A stretch of 64,000 bases of DNA from Conchocele bisecta (taxonomy: Eukaryota; Mollusca; Bivalvia; Lucinida; Thyasiridae): contig CM055273.1 of the NCBI GenBank assembly GCA_029237695.1, positions 55,107,968 to 55,171,967 on the forward strand. Direction: 5' to 3'. Of the stretch, positions 32,535 to 44,334 are shown piece after piece. The translations under genes were made by a program, and so were the position numbers. Each line of letters begins with the position of its first letter. The first letter of the stretch is position 1. The notes below the pieces were generated by a model that ran no database searches, was not told the DNA's origin, and saw nothing but the letters and a program-made list of their open reading frames with translations.

Positions 32535-32671
32535 ATGCTGTAATGAAAATATACGCATACCGTTTAGACAAATGTTAGATAATATAAAAGTTACCCAACC
32601 CGTGTGAATTTTATTTTCTCAGTTGCACACTACACACCAACACACTCGTGTGATAAGTCTTAGATATCAGA

Positions 32672-33086
32672 TACAGTGCAACCTCTCTACAACAGCCACC
32701 CATGGGGAGAGGCAAAATTGGCTGTTATAGAGAGGTGGCTGTTGTAGGGAGGTTAATGCTGAATACAATTTTATCGTCTGATGTTTATTTATTTTCTTCA
32801 ATAATTCTCAATAAAAACATGTTTTGACAGCATTTTAGAATCATTTCCAATGGAAATGATTCTAAAATGCTGTCAGAATCATTTCCAATGGAAATGATTC
32901 TAAAATGCTGTCAAAAACATGTTTTTATTGAGAAAGAATGCAAAATCAACATCAGACGACAATGTTCATGCTCAGCAGTGTAAGGGTTAGATATAGAGGA
33001 AATCATCCATTTGGGATATAAAATAGCGGCTATTACAGAGAGGTGGCTGTTGTAGAGAGGTGGCCGTTCGGGGAGGTTCGACTGTA
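32672..33086 (+). mobile_element. pogo-B MITE, TA target, longest copy
   Basis: TACAGTGCAACCTCTCTACA to GGGAGGTTCGACTGTA. The interior contains the palindrome AATCATTTCCAATGGAAATGATT twice in tandem, the second copy being a local duplication. It directly precedes a T1 copy whose left terminus is lost. Confidence 0.8.
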
Positions 33087-33087
33087 C

Positions 33088-33545
33088 ATCATTTTCTGGC
33101 AATATAAACATTAATTCACCATTACACTACGTATTGATTATTAGCATTAGTATACATGTTACCTCAGACATAAACTTCCACACTGATACCAGGGGCGACA
33201 ACCGTGTGTCCTTAAAATGTTAACGGACATTACTATTTATTCTCTGTATTTATTATTTTATGTGCGATGATCATACTTAAAAATCTGTCGAAAATATTAT
33301 TTTGTTCAGGTGACGCATTTAATTAGTATAAATAATGAAGCAAATATCATGTCTCATTTGCATACGAACATAGCCGGATACCACCGCGCGTCACTATCAG
33401 TCAAATACATATTACTAAATGATTATACAATGTATATGTATAGCGGTCATTCGTAATTTTTAGAACTGCTGGAATAGTGACACAATTATACACTTATTTA
33501 ATTCCTATAACGAACATTTTGTGCCTACTGAGTGGGCATGTACCT
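33088..33545. mobile_element. T1 MITE, left terminus lost
   Basis: The interior (CACCATTACACTACGTATTG and onwards) and the right end ACTGAGTGGGCATGTACCT with TTAA at 33546-33549 are intact. The left end is cut at the pogo-B boundary. Confidence 0.7.
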
Positions 33546-33748
33546 TTAAACCACCGACTTTATGCAAACGGAGCACATTGACACCTGTCTAAAACGGACA
33601 CACCTTTTGGTCCAATGTGTGCCCGGTTTAGTGAGGTTTTATTGTAATTTAGGCAACTGAGCACTCTGTGTCATGTTGCTGAGCTTTGTAATCATGAACA
33701 TACATTACCATCAGAGACTCATGAATACAATTGGGTTCTGATATAGTG

Positions 33749-33967
33749 TACAGTGTAACCTCTCTCAACCGGACACCAATGCAACCTATGTGATCTTGTT
33801 TTGATGGTTTTATTGATAATGTATCACAGATGTTAATGTATGTTCATGATTGCAAAGCACGCCAATATATTTCAGGATGGTCATATGCCTGATTTACAAT
33901 GTAACATCTCTAAACCGGACACCCTGGGGACCTCCCAGGGTGTCCGGTTTAGAGAGGTTTCACAGTA
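33749..33967. mobile_element. pogo-A composite MITE
   Basis: Counterpart of 17429-17647, with the same three-terminus layout and only a few substitutions. Confidence 0.75.
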
Positions 33968-34299
33968 CAAATTTGAAATTAGTCTTCACCGTTCCGTTTC
34001 ATCAGTTTGTGTGATGTGGTTAGATGATACAATCCATGTGATTTTGTTGCTAAGAAAATGTGCGATTTTTTATGAAAAATATCTAGTGAAACTGTGATAT
34101 TATCGGCTGACGAAATTTACGAATTTTCGGAGCACATGTAGAATTATAGTCTTCTTTTGCTATGAACATTGTGTCAACTTTCGACGTCATTTACAGAAAA
34201 ATGTCACAGTTTCTTTGTTCAATGTATATTTTCCATGGTACAATGAAAGTCATATGAATGGAATGCGTGGGTGGAGTGCATCAACGTCATCAAATCAGG

Positions 34300-34585
34300 C
34301 CATCAAAATAAATACTTTGGTTCTCAGACACGGGGTTTGCGGAATGTGAAGCGGACTTATGTCGTTTTTGCGAAGAATCTATTTCCGTGTCGGTAGACAC
34401 GGAAATCGATTCTTCGCAAAAACGACAGAAGTTTGGGCCAAAATACAGAGACCACCAAATGCAGCTTAACAAGACACGTTTGTTGCGCCATATTTCATCA
34501 AAATCCGTTACGTACTTTGAATTAGATGGATTCTGGAAGTTTCAGTACTTGTTGTTGTTGTTGTTAGTACCACGTGATCATAGAC
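34300..34585. mobile_element. H1 element, hairpin and right arm
   Basis: Hairpin GCGAAGAATCTATTTCCGTG / CACGGAAATCGATTCTTCGC at 34370-34419. The right arm ends GTTGTTAGTACCACGTGATC. Confidence 0.65.
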
Positions 34586-34599
34586 CTTGCATGTGACAG

Positions 34600-34800
34600 C
34601 TTGAACAATATCCGAGACGAACATCTCAAACAAAAATAAAGCCTCTATAAAGCGTCTGTTCGCGGGAGGGCAGATTTTCTTAATTATGTTTTGTTTTGTT
34701 TGAGATGTTCGTCTCTGATTTGTTTGCATACATATATATGCATCGAACAACTTGAACAAAGACGAACATCTGAAACAAAAATAATATGTTCGTCACACAT
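34600..34800. repeat. Inverted repeat of GACGAACATCTCAAACAAAA
   Basis: The block at 34615-34640 is inverted at 34696-34715 and repeated forward at 34761-34785. It is a partial expansion not seen in copy 1. Confidence 0.5.
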
Positions 34801-34884
34801 GATTGGATTCAATATTTCATTCAATATCAGAAACATCCTAACGGTTTCATTGTCAGACCAACTAGTATATATGAGACACGGCAT

Positions 34885-35125
34885 GTAATTTTGAATCTTC
34901 GGACATCTGAATAATTTCATGAAATACGTTTACAAAATTTACAATATTTTCCGTAAATGGAGTCAGAAGTTGATGAAATGTTCACAGAGTACGTGCGGAA
35001 TTATATTTCACACGTACTCTGAAAACTTTGTCAACTTTTGACTTTATTTATGAAACATATTGTAAATTGTATAAACGTATTTAATGAAATTACGCACAGG
35101 TCCGAAGGTACAAAACCATGTGGCT
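34885..35125. mobile_element. P1 palindromic MITE
   Basis: Arms CATGTAATTTTGAATCTTCG / CAGGTCCGAAGGTACAAAAC, and the centre AGAGTACGTGCGGAATTATA followed by its inverse. Confidence 0.7.
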
Positions 35126-35332
35126 CATGTTTGCGCTATTGAAATCATTTGGTGTCCTAATATCAAATCCAAGAAGTAATCACTGATTCACGAACTTCTA
35201 TAAAATCAACACAAAACATGCATGTCATGTCATGTAGAAATAGCCTTACAAATTGGAATTTAATACACACACACAGATAAACAATACACTTTACTTGGAT
35301 TCCACATTAATACCTGTCAGGAGCTAGTTTAT

Positions 35333-35735
35333 AGAACAGTGGAACTTCCCTAAACAGGCCACCCAGGACATGCCAGGATTTGAACAGGGTTCACTGTAAT
35401 GTACTATATACAGTGAAATCTCTGTAAACCGGACAACCTGGGAGGTCCCAGTGTGTCCTGTTTAGAGAGGTTTCGCTGTAAACCAGGCTTCACACAGCCA
35501 AAAGGCATTGTCACCTGAGCTAAATGATCAAGAAACCCACAAAAATAAAACCACGTATGTTTTATTGGTGTTCGTTTTAGAGAGGTTTCACTGTAATGAT
35601 ATTGTCTGTTCATAATGGAAAAACACGGTCGAATACCATGGAATGATCCTACACACGAGCGACGGTGAAATCTCGCAAGATCGGACAGCGTGGGGACCTC
35701 TCCGGTGGACGGATTTGAGAGGTTTCTCTGTAATC
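35333..35735. mobile_element. Cluster of pogo-A MITEs
   Basis: A degenerate hairpin at 35333-35399, a composite copy at 35409-35595 (TACAGTGAAATCTCTGTAAA to AGAGGTTTCACTGTA) and a third at about 35660-35733. Confidence 0.65.
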
Positions 35736-35799
35736 AGATTGTGTCTTATCACGTGGTCTTTTAATTATCACTGCTCACTGAATATCCATGTTTAAGGAA

Positions 35800-35975
35800 G
35801 GGACGGATTGTGGACTAGAGTCTACGACACTGGACTCAATACCAAAGATTGCTCTTCAATCCCCGCCCTAGGCGCGAAACATACTCGTACTTCCATATTG
35901 TCTGTATCCCTCTGGTCATGGCCCTAGCTGTTGCTGGGACGTAACACCAATTCACTTTCACTTTACAAGTTCGAG
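35800..35975 (+). mobile_element. tRNA-derived SINE
   Basis: GTGGACTAGAGTCTACGACA is A-box-like. TGCTCTTCAATCCCCGCCC fills the B-box position about 45 bp later. Then GCTGTTGCTGGGACGTAACA and a CACTTTCACTTT tail. Target duplications are not obvious. Confidence 0.6.
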
Positions 35976-36078
35976 GGCGTTAAGGCCATCGTAATATCGT
36001 AATTACCCTCTGTTATAATGTTAACCTTTACTTATATGTTAATCCATTAATGTATAAATAAGGAATAAAACATGGATT

Positions 36079-36192
36079 GATGCGTTTACTGGGGTGTGCA
36101 ATACATTTGATCTGTTTAAAGTGCGTTGAGTCCAAAGGACTCCTCGCAAACTTTAAGCAGACCACATGTATATTATACCCCAGTAAACGCTA
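36079..36192. mobile_element. Palindromic MITE, GCGTTTACTGGGGTG ends
   Basis: Left GCGTTTACTGGGGTGTGC against right ATACCCCAGTAAACGC. The centre is GAGTCCAAAGGACTC. Confidence 0.7.
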
Positions 36193-36199
36193 CAGGCCA

Positions 36200-36612
36200 T
36201 GATTTCACGGTGTATGATCACATGGTACTAACAACAAGTACTGAAACTTCCAAAATCCATCCGATTCCAAGTACCTGTTATTTTATATTGTCCTTATTAC
36301 GTAACGGATTTTGATGAAATATGGCGCATCAAACGCGTCTTGTTAAGCTGCATTTAGTGGTCTCTGTATTTTCGCCCAAACTTCTGCCGTTTTTACGAAG
36401 AATAGATTTCCGTGGTTCCGACACGGAAATCGATTCTTCGACATAAGTCTGTGCCGAACTCCATTGACCACCAAATGCATCATGAAGACGCATTTGCTGC
36501 GCCATATTTCATCAACATCCGTTTCATATTAAGGAAAATATAAAATAATACTTTCAAGATTTCAACACTTTCAGCCAATGTTGTTGTTGTTATAATCACG
36601 TGATCATGCACC
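36200..36612. mobile_element. H1 element, full length
   Basis: GATCACATGGTACTAACAAC on the left and GTTGTTGTTATAATCACGTGATC on the right (two overlapping blocks). Hairpin GAAGAATAGATTTCCGTGG / CACGGAAATCGATTCTTC at 36399-36440. The best bounded copy in the window. Confidence 0.75.
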
Positions 36613-36659
36613 TTGTGATTTTTAGCTCGCCTGCACGAAGTGCAGAAAAGCTTATGGCA

Positions 36660-37863
36660 TACCCCCGGCGTCGTAGGCGTCGGCGTCGGCGTCGGCTTCG
36701 GCGTCCACAAACTTACCGTTGGGGTAAATGTCTTATAACTTATGTTTCCTTTCATGGATCACCTTGTTATTTCATACATGCATTCCTCAGATGACCCTCT
36801 ATCATGCTGTAGAAAATCCATGACCCACCACCCAACCCTTACCCCAAGGTCAATATCACAAACTTAGCACATTCATAAACTTAACGTTGGGGTACATTTC
36901 TTATAACATCTGTTTCTTTTCATGGAACGCCTTGATATTTCATACATGCATTCCTCAGATGACCCTCTATCATACTGTAGCAAATCCATGACCCACCACC
37001 AAACCCTTACCCCAAGGTCAAGGTCACAAACTTAGCACATTCATAAACTTACCGTTGGGGTAAATGTCTTATAACTTCTGTTTCCTTTCATGGATCACCT
37101 TGTTATTTGATACATGCATTCCTCAGATGACCCTCTGAGCATGATCTGTAGCAAATGCTTGACCCACCACCCAACCCTTACCCCAAGGTCAAGGTCACAA
37201 ACTTAGCACATTCATAAACTTAACGTTGGGGTAAATTTCGTATAACATCTGTTTCCTTTCATGGAACACCTTGACATTTCATACATACATTCCTCAGATG
37301 ACCCTCTATCATGCTGTAGCAAATCCACGACCCACGACCCAACCCTTACCCCAAGGTCAAGGTCACAAACCTAGCATGTTCATAAACTTAACGTTGGGGT
37401 AAATGTTGTATAACTTCTATTTATTTACGGCGAATACCTTCATATTTCATACATGCATTCATCTGATGATACTCTATCGTACTATTGCAAATCCATGACC
37501 CACCTCCCACTTCTTTCCCAAGGTCAAGGTCACAAACTTAGCACATTCATAAACTTAACGTTGGGGTAAATGTCTTATAACCTCTGTTTCCTTTTATGGA
37601 ACGCCATGATATTTCATACTGCATTCATCTGATGATACTCTATTGTGGTATAGCAAATCCATGACCCACCCCTTATCGCAAGGTCAAGGTCACAAACTTA
37701 GCACATTTATAAACTTAACGTTGGGGTAAATGTCTTATAACACCTGTGTCCTTTCATGGAACGCCTTGATATTTCATACATGCATTCATCTGATTATATC
37801 CTATCGTGCTACAGAAAATCCCAGGATCAAGGTCACAAACTTAGCACATTCATAAACTTAACG
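36660..37863. repeat. Tandem array, about 170-bp unit, carrying TCAAGGTCA
   Basis: Seven units marked by AAACTTAACGTTGGGGTAAA, starting near 36710, 36885, 37045, 37217, 37384, 37551 and 37710. Most units contain CCCCAAGGTCAAGGTCACAA. It is preceded by a GGCGTC triplet run (36665-36710). It is absent from duplication copy 1, where the flanks are adjacent. Confidence 0.88.
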
Positions 37864-39069
37864 TTTACATCATGTTGTCGCAATTCCTGGAACAGCGATG
37901 TTGCCGGTCAATAGCGTGCAGTGTTATTGACAACCTCGTGGAAATTAATGAAGTCAAACGAACTTTAGCCAATTAACAACAACCTATCAATTTATAGGTG
38001 TAAATATTTTAATCATAGTTTTCCTACGTTAATCTGAAACATCTGAATATGCACGAAAATTTAGTATAACGGTTTTATAATCTCCGGAAATGCGTCTTCA
38101 TGTACGCAGGTCAAAATGCTATCGAATAATGGAGTTACGGATTTGGCGACCAGTGTAGACCCAGATCAGCCTGCGCATCCGCGCAGTCTGGTGAGGGTCT
38201 GCACTGGTCGCTGTGCTGCCAGTTGAACACAGAGCATGTTTCGTAATAACAGTATAAATCCTTATCAGGCTACCGGAATGTGGTTACCAGGAAAGACAAA
38301 AAGCCCAGTATTCTCCAGTCACGCAATCACAAATTAATTTTCGGTGTGGCGTGTTCGATAAGGCGTACATTATTAATGCTGTCGAAGCCAAATTTGTGTT
38401 TTACTTGACCAACGTTGATCTAAGTTGACCATAGACCTCGCGTGGACGGTGAAACGGTTTATATGATTTTTATTTTAGAACGGAATTTAAATACTTGCAG
38501 GTAACTAATTAATTACAGTGTATAGGCAAGGCACATAAATAGTTATATTAATCACACCCAACTTTTGAGACGAGAATCGGTACTTTGTCTAGTATATAGT
38601 TTTCGTAGCGATTGTCCGACCGTCCGTACATATGTTGATCCCTCCATTAGGGTGTGTGTCAGTTGTATAGCCCTTAAACCGTAATGGACATGAGTTTGTG
38701 ACACTTGTGAATTGTACATATGCGCAAACTTTATTTTTTATCTAAGTTACATGACAATACCATGAAAAAAGCAGAATTAAATCTTCATCGAAGTATTCTT
38801 AAAAGTAGCTTTCAAATTCCGGATGATTGTGGTACATGAACATTGTATGGGAATAGTAAACTAGTCCAGCTTGTCAATTGGAATCAGCAATAAACATGTT
38901 GTTTAGTATCGAACTGGGACTTTATTCCCGCCGATCGTGTTGATTGTTGGTTTTAATTGCACCAACCGAGTCTGATCAATTCAGCATGACAACATACATG
39001 ATGGCATTTACACATAGTAGTCCTGGAAATGGGACTAAACCCTGGGAATACATTCTTTGTAGCATCATA

Positions 39070-39275
39070 TACATAGAGAATAGTAGGTCAGTGCCGTGAA
39101 TGGGAAAAAATATCCGGCAAGACTCAAGAATTTCTTTATTTCTCATCAGAAGTATATGTTGTTACCACTCATTTGAACCGTCTCGCCGAGACGGTTCAAA
39201 TGAGTGGTCACAACATATACTTTGGTTCAGAAATAAGGAAAATAGATAGAGAATAGTAGGTTAGTCTTCTTTGTA
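39070..39275. mobile_element. F1 remnant with the TGTTGTTACCACTC hairpin
   Basis: The F1 start (GAATAGTAGGTCAGTGCCGT), the hairpin 39151-39222, and a second F1 start that is cut off after TAGGTTAG and rejoined to CTTCTTTGTAGCATCATATA. That suggests a deletion between direct repeats. Confidence 0.6.
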
Positions 39276-39744
39276 GCATCATATACATGCAAATAAATCG
39301 GAATTGGGAAGTACTGATTGTTCCATAGTCTCTTATAAGTCAATTATTACTGATCTTTTCAAATGAGACTATAATATTAAGGCCTCAACAAACGTCTTGT
39401 AGAGCAGGCAACCCGACCGTACCTCTGAATACGCCGGCGACCCTTTTTGGCCGTTTAAAAGAAATAATTTTCGATCCTTCGTGTGCTTAAGATATCGTGA
39501 GTGCACACTAAAGTTGACTTTTCACACTTTATACCTAAACTTGTTACTGTCGAAAATAAATAAGTACCAAACAGTGAACTTATTCCGCCATATTGGTACA
39601 TACAGCTTTCTAGTTGTGTTTTAAAAAAAGCCTACCGTCCGTACCTAGTTTTTTTCGGACCGTTTCCCGCACAACATGTTTTTTTGTATATGCCTTAAAA
39701 GAGTGTCCCAAGCTAGTGTCAAGCTAGTGTCAAGTTGATATCAA

Positions 39745-40120
39745 GTTCATCAGGCAAGGCTAGGAAACGCGTAGGAATTCCTCGGCGAGCCGAGGAATTC
39801 CTACCGTTTCCGAGCCGAGCCTGATAATCCAGATATCAAAGTACACTATCATGGTATTCTATATATCAGGTGACGTTTTTTGCCAGCGTGTTATATATAT
39901 ATATGACATGGTTTTCGTTGAAAGAAGCGGGCTTGTTACCTTACGTTGCGTCATTGGACGGATGCCAAACGTCATGTGACGCAGTTCCACCAATGAAACG
40001 TCAGTTGTAAATTCGTTGTGACCCGGATGTTCATATATATTCAATGTAGGATACGACAATGTGTTATCAGTCGGAGTGTATTTGGTCAATGCCTAGCGAG
40101 TTGCCTGATAATATACTGAA
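39745..40120. mobile_element. F2 foldback element with arm
   Basis: Counterpart of 21990-22345. The arm is slightly longer. Confidence 0.65.
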
Positions 40121-40265
40121 TCGCGTAAAATTCAAGCGAGTTTTGTGGTTGGTTGGCACAACGACATGTTGTGGCCAAAACCACAGGTTCTTGAAGAACG
40201 GTTCATATTTCGGTGCTTGGGGTATTTCGGTATAGTGGTGGTTTAGGTGCATTGTGACCAATATA

Positions 40266-40765
40266 NNNNNNNNNNNNNNNNNNNNNNNNNNNNNNNNNNN
40301 NNNNNNNNNNNNNNNNNNNNNNNNNNNNNNNNNNNNNNNNNNNNNNNNNNNNNNNNNNNNNNNNNNNNNNNNNNNNNNNNNNNNNNNNNNNNNNNNNNNN
40401 NNNNNNNNNNNNNNNNNNNNNNNNNNNNNNNNNNNNNNNNNNNNNNNNNNNNNNNNNNNNNNNNNNNNNNNNNNNNNNNNNNNNNNNNNNNNNNNNNNNN
40501 NNNNNNNNNNNNNNNNNNNNNNNNNNNNNNNNNNNNNNNNNNNNNNNNNNNNNNNNNNNNNNNNNNNNNNNNNNNNNNNNNNNNNNNNNNNNNNNNNNNN
40601 NNNNNNNNNNNNNNNNNNNNNNNNNNNNNNNNNNNNNNNNNNNNNNNNNNNNNNNNNNNNNNNNNNNNNNNNNNNNNNNNNNNNNNNNNNNNNNNNNNNN
40701 NNNNNNNNNNNNNNNNNNNNNNNNNNNNNNNNNNNNNNNNNNNNNNNNNNNNNNNNNNNNNNNNN
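40266..40765. other. Assembly gap, 500 N, probably artefactual
   Basis: The left flank ends GTGACCAATATA and the right flank begins GTGACCAATATACAATTTAC. The 12-base overlap, and the unbroken equivalent in copy 1 (GATACCAATATACAATTTAC near 22456), suggest that no sequence is missing. Confidence 0.9.
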
Positions 40766-41063
40766 GTGACCAATATACAATTTACGTCAGCTCCCGCGAA
40801 TTACTCGTATAGGTACGGTAATTAAAGGTGATTGTGTACATAATTGACGATTTATATCGTGTGTAATGATTGTATTATAGTTGCACAGTACTATGTAAAT
40901 TATCCAAAAACAACGAAATCCACCCAAATCTACACACGATCCACCCAAATACCCATATATGACACCAACATACTGACCATTTGTTCAAATACCTGTGGCC
41001 AAAACAGGTGCTAGCACAAATGCCATAAGAAACGTTGATGCATTCGCAGTTACAAACCAGGGG

Positions 41064-41212
41064 TGCGTTTCACTAAACTTGGTACAACTAAAATGTTCGT
41101 AAGTGCAAAATTAAGATACTCTGTACATTTCACAGAAATTTCCAGACGGTCCTAAATTTGCACTTATGCATATTTTATTTTAGTCGTACGAAGTTTAGTG
41201 AAACGGCCCCCA
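41064..41212. mobile_element. K1 MITE, internally deleted
   Basis: GCGTTTCACTAAACTTGGTA to CGAAGTTTAGTGAAACGGCC, without the central hairpin. In copy 1 the same K1 locus was hit by the long T1 element. Confidence 0.7.
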
Positions 41213-41324
41213 ATTAATTTGTCTCTCATATGATCCTAGTTCCGGAATGATACCGTTTTCTACGTAAATGTACATATAATTAAATGTGAGCCCCTTCATG
41301 AACGAATTGCCATCCGCTGTCAGA

Positions 41325-41690
41325 TAAATCTTTATTGTAAGTTCGCACTTACTGACTTCTTAATCGTACGAAGTTTTGTGAAACGGGCCACAGGTACTAG
41401 ACTTCCAACAGATCAATTTTATTGTAACTTTCAAGTTCGCACTTACTGACTTCTTAGTCGTACGAAGTTTAATGAAACGGGCCACAGGTACTAGACTTCA
41501 AACAGATCAATTTTATTGTAACTGTCAAGTTCGCACTTACTGACTTCTTAGTCGTACGAAGTTTAATGAAACGGGCCACAGGTACTAGACTTCAAACAGA
41601 TCAATTTTATTGTAACTGTCAAGTTCGCACTTACTGACTTCTTAGTCGTACGAAGTTTAATGACACAGGCCACAGGTACTAGACTTCCAA
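41325..41690 (+). repeat. Tandem array of a K1 terminus, about 92-bp unit, 4 copies
   Basis: Each unit contains AAGTTCGCACTTACTGACTT, CTTAGTCGTACGAAGTTTAA, TGAAACGGGCCACAGGTACT and AGATCAATTTTATTGTAACT. Confidence 0.85.
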
Positions 41691-42109
41691 AAACGTCACC
41701 AGTCCCGGCCCAGACCTCGTCAAATCCACTCTTCCGCTCGTATTAGCGAGTGAGTTATAGATCTGGATGAGTGGTAATTTAAAGGAATAATATGGAATTA
41801 ATATTGCATTGTATATCGGATTGGATGAAGTGTTCTACAAGCTGGACGATTGGAGAATGAATAACAATGGTCTAGGCGTGTCCTCATTAGCCTATACTGA
41901 TCAGCGTCTACGCTGTTCGCCACCATAAGCAGAAAATATTAAATCGTAAATCGATAGCGTGTACATTGATAATGAACTGGACCTGCACTTAGTGTTAACT
42001 TTATTAACGTCATTATGTACATTTAACAACCGACGCGTCAGACAATAGTGTTATATCTTGTTCAAATCTAACTTGTTTAATTACAACACTGGAATATTTA
42101 TATAATTAA

Positions 42110-42358
42110 GAAGTGACTGCGACTGGCGGAATGCGACTTAACAGATTTTGCGACTGGTGTAGATCCAGATCAGCCTGTGCATCCGCACAGTCTGATCAGG
42201 ATCTGCACTGATCGTTATTCCATCATTGAAACACCCGTCCGTCATGCTTCTAACAAGCAATGTAGATCGTTATCATTCTTCAGGAGGGTCTCATTTGATC
42301 AGGAGCTACACTGGTCACAAATGTCATACGCCCCATTTCTCCAGTCACTCGGCCACAA
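42110..42358. mobile_element. G1 MITE
   Basis: GTGACTGCGACTGGCGGAAT on the left, CCCCATTTCTCCAGTCAC on the right, and a hairpin with CCTGTGCATCCGCACAG. Confidence 0.65.
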
Positions 42359-42474
42359 CTATGTCTCTTTGTATCTGTATTGCTGATCGGCTTGCAATAT
42401 GCTTCCACAACGAGTTAATCAGATACGTATTGTTATTTGTGTTTGCAAAACAATATAGAGAATACCAGGGCCCG

Positions 42475-42621
42475 GTTGCTCAAAACATCAGTTAGCTTAA
42501 CGGACTGTTAAATCCTTAACTGAATGGTTAAAATCTCTGTTAAAACAGAGATTTTAACCATTCAGTTAAGGATTTAACAGTCCGTTAAGCTAACGGATGT
42601 TTTTGAGCAACCGGGCCCTGG
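42475..42621. mobile_element. 147-bp palindromic MITE nested in an F2 element
   Basis: CCAGGGCCCGGTTGCTCAAA / TTTGAGCAACCGGGCCCTGG, with arms that meet at CTGTTAAAACAG. It sits between GAATA and CCTAGTATCTTTTGATATTA of an F2 copy (42465-42960). Confidence 0.8.
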
Positions 42622-42960
42622 CCTAGTATCTTTTGATATTAAGTTTATCAGGCAAGGCTAGGAAACGCGTAGGAATTCCGAGGGTTGCCGAGGAATTTCT
42701 ACAATTTCCGAGCCTTGCCTGATAAACTTGATATCAAAATACACTAGCCTGGTATTCTATTTATCAGGTAACGTTTTATGCTCGAAAATTACATTAGATG
42801 ACGTCGTATTATATGGACAGAACGCGGACTTGTTTACGTTGCGTCATTACACTGACGTCATTCGGTAACGTCACGTGACGTCATCCGACCAATATGGCTT
42901 GCAATATGCTTCCACAACGATGTAATCGGATACGTATTGTTATTTGTGTTTGCAAATAGT
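42622..42960. mobile_element. F2 foldback with arm
   Basis: CAGGCAAGGCTAGGAAACGC, then TTTCCGAGCCTTGCCTGATA, and an arm with AACGTCACGTGACGTCATCC. It is followed by a repeat of TGCAATATGCTTCCACAACG also present at 42392-42412. Confidence 0.6.
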
Positions 42961-43107
42961 GAATGGATATAATTATATTAATGAAATGCTAGTAATTATC
43001 ACTGTGGTATTTCCTTCTGTTCTACCAAAATCGTTGGCATTGTGTTTTAGCTATAGTTTTCATGTAGTGTTGGAGAATTCGTGCTGCACTTGAGTGTACG
43101 AACATAA

Positions 43108-43308
43108 TACAGTGGGACCTCGCTAAACCGGACACCCTGAGAGGTCCCTAGGTTTCATAGTAAATCAGGCATTTGATTATTCTGAGCCATAGTTGTGTGC
43201 TATGTGAACGCACAGGCATTATCACCTGAGATAAATTACCAAGAATCCCATCAAAACTATGATCACATATGTTTATTGTTGTCCGGTTTAGAGAGGGGTT
43301 CTACTGTA
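43108..43308. mobile_element. pogo-A composite MITE, hairpin arm shortened
   Basis: TACAGTGGGACCTCGCTAAA, a truncated hairpin, the spacer (reverse layout), and GAGAGGGGTTCTACTGTA. Confidence 0.65.
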
Positions 43309-43319
43309 TTGAGTCCGGG

Positions 43320-44330
43320 GTCATTCCAATCAAGCCTGCTCTAAATTATGTCACTTTTATTTGTGGGTTATTTGTTTTGTCTCACATCTATTGTACGGTT
43401 GGGATCACCTGGTTTCCGAACGTTTTCGAACGACGTTATTCGACATGACTTAATCTTTGAAATCATTTTACAGTATTTTAAATTGACGGTAACCGATTCT
43501 TGTCCAAACGACAAAGCTACGAGCTTAAAGCAATTGTAGAATAATGTACAAACAGTTTCGCATTGTATGCGCTATATATCATAACAATCTATCATTCTAT
43601 AATGACGATATTTAAGGAAACCAACTGTTATGTAAACATATTTTAAAAGCATGACGCAGTTCGACACCCTGAATTGGTTGTATTGTCTATAGTCGGCCAT
43701 TGTTGTAATTCCATGTTATTAACTGTAGTTCGATTTGGTGTAATACTAACATTGGGAAGGTGTTCTTACAAATACCTGACGTTTGGTGTGTGTGTTAAAG
43801 GGACGATGGGAGGATATGCGTAAGTCTATCTTAACGAAAAATACATTTCATTTATTGCATATAATTGGTACTCGCAGTGTATTGACACAGTGTAATAAAA
43901 ATCGTATGACACTAGTAGTGTACTAGATATGCAAATTAGCTTATTACAAACAACACGTTGTGTGCTTCAATATATGGTGATGTGCTTATGCAATACATGT
44001 AACTTAACATTTGTGATTATTTTATATTAGCCTCGTTTCTCGTGAAATCAGTAAATTGGTTTAATAAATATCTTATCAAGCCTTCACTCATATAAGATCC
44101 TCTATGTATATCTTAACGGCGAATCTTACTGGGAGTCACACCTGGGGCCAGATGACCCGGTGTAGTAAGTGTGCCTGGCATTGGATAAGGAAGCCGTATC
44201 TTCACTCTTTATTGTAATATTAGTGCTCTCCCCATACATACAGGTGCATTACCGTTTGTATAAGACCTCGCTGTTGAACGGATATTAAACAACGATCAAT
44301 CTGTCCATCATTCAGTCAGTGCTATTCTAA
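43320..44330. other. Intergenic, nothing recognised
   Basis: AT-rich. One 63-codon frame (43348-43539) has a hydrophobic start but no family resemblance. No counterpart in duplication copy 1. Confidence 0.35.
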
Positions 44331-44334
44331 TTTA

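Noticed and set aside
36660..37863. CRISPR-like array
   Set aside because: The whole 170-bp unit is repeated without unique spacers, in a eukaryotic context with introns and SINEs. It is a tandem repeat.
40067..40825. Open frames of about 170-240 codons across the first N gap
   Set aside because: They consist of N-run placeholders and have no biological content. The same applies to the frames over 61557-62056.
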